Part shown: in pieces, positions 61,947 to 64,000 of the stretch
Numbering within the stretch: the stretch's first letter is position 1
Layout: each line of letters begins with the position of its first letter
Assembly: GCA_041389725.1 (NCBI GenBank)
Contig: JAWKRG010000006.1
Location: forward strand, 1 to 64,000
Direction: 5' to 3'
Source: Polyangiaceae bacterium
Lineage (GTDB): Bacteria > Myxococcota_A > Polyangia > Polyangiales > Polyangiaceae
Length of the DNA: 64,000 nt
Translations under genes and position numbers: made by a program
The notes under the pieces: model-generated
What the model was told of the DNA's origin: nothing
Database searches by the model: none
Seen by the model: only the letters and a program-made list of their open reading frames with translations

Positions 61947-63292
61947 CCACCGACGCCGAGCCCGCCACCCGAGCTGCCGCGATCGCGGACGCGGCACCCA
62001 CGCAGCTGATGCTCGTGGTGTTGACCGGCAAGGCGCGGGGCGAACGGATCACCATTCGTGACCGGCTTCGCATCGGCAAGGCACCCGACAACGACTTGGT
62101 GCTTCCCGACGACACGGTCTCGCGCCACCACTGTGAACTCGCGCGCGGCCCGGACGGCGTGCTCGTGCGCGACTTGGATTCGACCAACCACACTCGCGTG
62201 GGACGCACCAAGGTGCGCGAGGCAACGCTCCAGCCAGGCGCGACCCTCACGGTGGGCGACGTGGATCTGGTGCTGCGCAGCGAACCGAACCGCGCGCAGA
62301 TCCTGCCCAGCGAGAGCCCCAGCTTCGGCGACGCCTTGGGCCCCAGTCTTGCCATGCGCACCGTGTTCGGTTTGCTGGAGCACATCGCACCAACGGACGC
62401 CCCTGTGTTGCTCGAGGGCGAAACGGGAACGGGCAAGGACGTCCTCGCCAACGCGATTCACCAGCGCAGCCTCCGCGGCAAGGAACCGTTCATGGTCGTG
62501 GACTGCGGCGCGGTCAGCTACAACCTGATCGAGAGCGAGCTTTTCGGGCACGAGCGTGGAGCCTTCACGGGCGCCGTCGCCCAGCGCTTGGGTGCCTTCG
62601 AGACCGCCGGCGGCGGCACGGTGTTCCTGGACGAAGTCGGCGAGCTTCCCCTCGACGTCCAACCCAAACTGCTGCGCGTGCTCGAGGCGGGAGAATTTCG
62701 ACGGGTGGGCGGCAACAAGGTGATCAAGGCTCGTGCTCGGGTCGTCGCGGCCACCAAGCGCCATCTGAAGGAAGAGGTCGAGCGCGGCAAGTTCCGCGAA
62801 GACCTGTACTTCCGCTTGGCGGTCGTGCCCATCACCGTGCCACCACTGCGGCAGCGACGTGAGGACATCCCTGCCCTGGTGCAGCACTTCTTGGAGTCCG
62901 CGCGGCGGCGGGATCCCGCGGCGGCCGAAGTGGTCGTGAGCCAGGACACCCTGGCAGGCCTCGCCGCCCACGACTGGCCCGGCAACGTGCGCGAACTTCG
63001 CAACGTCCTCGATCGCGCGCTCTATGTCGCGACAGCCAGCGGCGCCCGGGAACTGCGACTGGTCGACTTGCCCGTTGGTGCGAGTCTCACGCGCACGGGG
63101 GTGAGCGGACCCTTCGAAGCCAGCAAGACCTACCGCGAACTCAAGTCCGAGTTCGAAGCCGAGTTCGAGCGCGCCTACGTCCACTGGTTGCTATCTCGCC
63201 ACGGGGGCAACATCAGTGCGGCAGCTCGCGAAGCCAAGATGGACCGCAAGTACCTGACGGACCTGGCGAAGCGTCACGGCCTGCGCCACTAG
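61943..63292 (+). CDS. Sigma-54 activator with N-terminal FHA domain
   Basis: The protein has 449 residues from ATG 61943, overlapping the previous stop. FHA domain at about 30-115 (IGKAPDNDLVLPDDTVSRHHCEL) reads phosphothreonine instead of a receiver domain. AAA+ part: Walker A GETGTGKD, GAFTGA in FGHERGAFTGAVAQ, VFLDEVGELPLD, NVRELRNVLDRAL. Fis-like HTH at the end (GGNISAAAREAKMDRKYLT). Such FHA/EBP proteins are typical of myxobacteria and respond to Ser/Thr kinases, two of which are encoded 32 kb away. Targets unknown. Confidence 0.93.
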   Translation: MTTDAEPATRAAAIADAAPTQLMLVVLTGKARGERITIRDRLRIGKAPDNDLVLPDDTVSRHHCELARGPDGVLVRDLDSTNHTRVGRTKVREATLQPGATLTVGDVDLVLRSEPNRAQILPSESPSFGDALGPSLAMRTVFGLLEHIAPTDAPVLLEGETGTGKDVLANAIHQRSLRGKEPFMVVDCGAVSYNLIESELFGHERGAFTGAVAQRLGAFETAGGGTVFLDEVGELPLDVQPKLLRVLEAGEFRRVGGNKVIKARARVVAATKRHLKEEVERGKFREDLYFRLAVVPITVPPLRQRREDIPALVQHFLESARRRDPAAAEVVVSQDTLAGLAAHDWPGNVRELRNVLDRALYVATASGARELRLVDLPVGASLTRTGVSGPFEASKTYRELKSEFEAEFERAYVHWLLSRHGGNISAAAREAKMDRKYLTDLAKRHGLRH

Positions 63293-63298
63293 CGCGCG

Positions 63299-64000
63299 TC
63301 AGAAGCCGCCGCCGAGGTGCAAGCCGAACACCACGGCGAAAGTGTCGTCGGGGTTTTGGCCGGCGAGGGTGAAGTCCTCGAGCTCGGTCTGGATCATGTC
63401 GAAGTTCGCCCCCGCATTCGCGTTGAGCATCATGCCCAAGAGGCGATTGCCCGGCGCCCCGCGCCATTCGCCGAGGACCCTGCCACCGAACAAGAAGCTG
63501 CGCATGGGGCTGACCTCGCGGTCGCCGCTCCAGTACTGCCCACGCGGACCGTACAGGGGCTCACCTCCGGTGTAGTCATCGCTCCAGAACAGCGCTCCGG
63601 TCTGCTGATAGTAGCGACCGCGGAGCATCACTCGCAGCCAGGGCATCATGAATCGCTCGGCATCGACCTGATAGGTCTGACCCAGAATGTCCCAAGTGTC
63701 GCGGTACGCACGCACGCCTACGCCAAAGGCCGTCTGGATGCCCCGCACGTAGTACTTGGCGCGCACGGCCAGAGCATTGCGTGCCCGGTTCTCGGGATGA
63801 TGCTCCTGAGCGATTTGCCCCGAGGGCCCGACCACCACGCCACGGTAGGGGTTGCCCAAGAAGCCGTGCTGCAGCTGGAAGGTGGTGATCACCTGAGTGG
63901 TGAGCACGGGCGTCCAGGCTTGGGACCAGGCGGCCTGGAAGTTGTCGATGTCGATGTCCAGCTCCTGGCGATCGTCAGCGTTCGCGAAGCAACCCTTGGA
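63299..64000 (-). CDS. DUF3570-like outer-membrane protein, partial (5' end beyond window)
   Basis: The frame is open from the right edge to the stop at 63299, so 233 codons of the C-terminal part are seen. It is rich in alternating aromatic/polar strands (YYVRGIQTAFGVGVRAYRD, VDAERFMMPWLRVMLRGRYY, GMMLNANAGANFD) and ends in GLHLGGGF with a C-terminal Phe, the mark of an outer-membrane beta barrel. It fits the DUF3570 type. It is 6 bp from the end of the FHA/sigma-54 regulator gene and convergent with it. Confidence 0.75.
   Translation of the reverse strand, partial: SKGCFANADDRQELDIDIDNFQAAWSQAWTPVLTTQVITTFQLQHGFLGNPYRGVVVGPSGQIAQEHHPENRARNALAVRAKYYVRGIQTAFGVGVRAYRDTWDILGQTYQVDAERFMMPWLRVMLRGRYYQQTGALFWSDDYTGGEPLYGPRGQYWSGDREVSPMRSFLFGGRVLGEWRGAPGNRLLGMMLNANAGANFDMIQTELEDFTLAGQNPDDTFAVVFGLHLGGGF

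Overview
The window is about 64 kb of high-GC bacterial chromosome. Gene content points to a myxobacterium-like member of the Myxococcota, probably of the Polyangiales type. The clues are tandem membrane-anchored Ser/Thr kinases, PilZ and DUF4388 proteins, AgmX-type C-terminal domains, sigma-54 activators (one with an FHA domain), and several lipoproteins with Gly/Ser/Thr-rich linkers. The taxonomic call is inference from gene families. No rRNA, CRISPR array, insertion sequence or phage gene was seen; the region looks like ordinary chromosome.

Layout. 1-3.6 kb: two GerW/YtfJ-like genes around a DUF2953 gene, a sirtuin and a MATE exporter. 3.6-5.0 kb: a lipoprotein PQQ-type sugar dehydrogenase broken by many closely spaced frameshifts. 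5.0-21.5 kb: metabolic and housekeeping genes (zinc alcohol dehydrogenase, HelD-like RNA polymerase recycling factor, ChaN lipoprotein, NupC transporter, aldehyde dehydrogenase, class II amidotransferase with a small HTH/zinc-ribbon partner, a Tat-exported molybdopterin oxidoreductase coupled to a PepSY membrane protein, acyl-CoA dehydrogenase, OPT transporter, RluA pseudouridine synthase, a PilZ signalling protein). 21.6-25.7 kb: tRNA-Gly(CCC), small unknown genes, an iron alcohol dehydrogenase/glutamine-synthetase-like pair and a response regulator. 25.7-35.5 kb: a signalling and envelope block with two paralogous Ser/Thr kinases, an unknown coiled-coil protein, a vWA lipoprotein, an AgmX-domain protein, FxsA and a Cys-rich lipoprotein. 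35.7-38.4 kb: glycerate kinase, CDF transporter and an AAA-type ATPase.

38.4-53.5 kb is the most coherent part and looks like a low-oxygen respiration island. It holds a complete cbb3 oxidase operon: fused ccoNO, ccoQ, a mono-heme ccoP, ccoG, fixH, a SafE-like gene, ccoI and ccoS. Around it lie a hemerythrin, a divergent P-type cation ATPase, three universal stress proteins and an NtrC-type response regulator with no adjacent kinase. An FNR-like box lies in front of ccoNO. A short palindrome, GCAA-N3-TTGC or a near match, recurs in front of the hemerythrin/stress gene pair, the response regulator and another stress gene; this may be an undescribed local regulon.

53.6-64 kb: tRNA-Lys(TTT), a DUF4388 protein, dnaE, a Gly-rich lipoprotein, an OmpA-type lipoprotein, then an overlapping trio (c-type cytochrome lipoprotein, small membrane protein, FHA/sigma-54 activator) facing a DUF3570-like outer-membrane protein cut by the window end. 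No intergenic stretch exceeds 300 bases.
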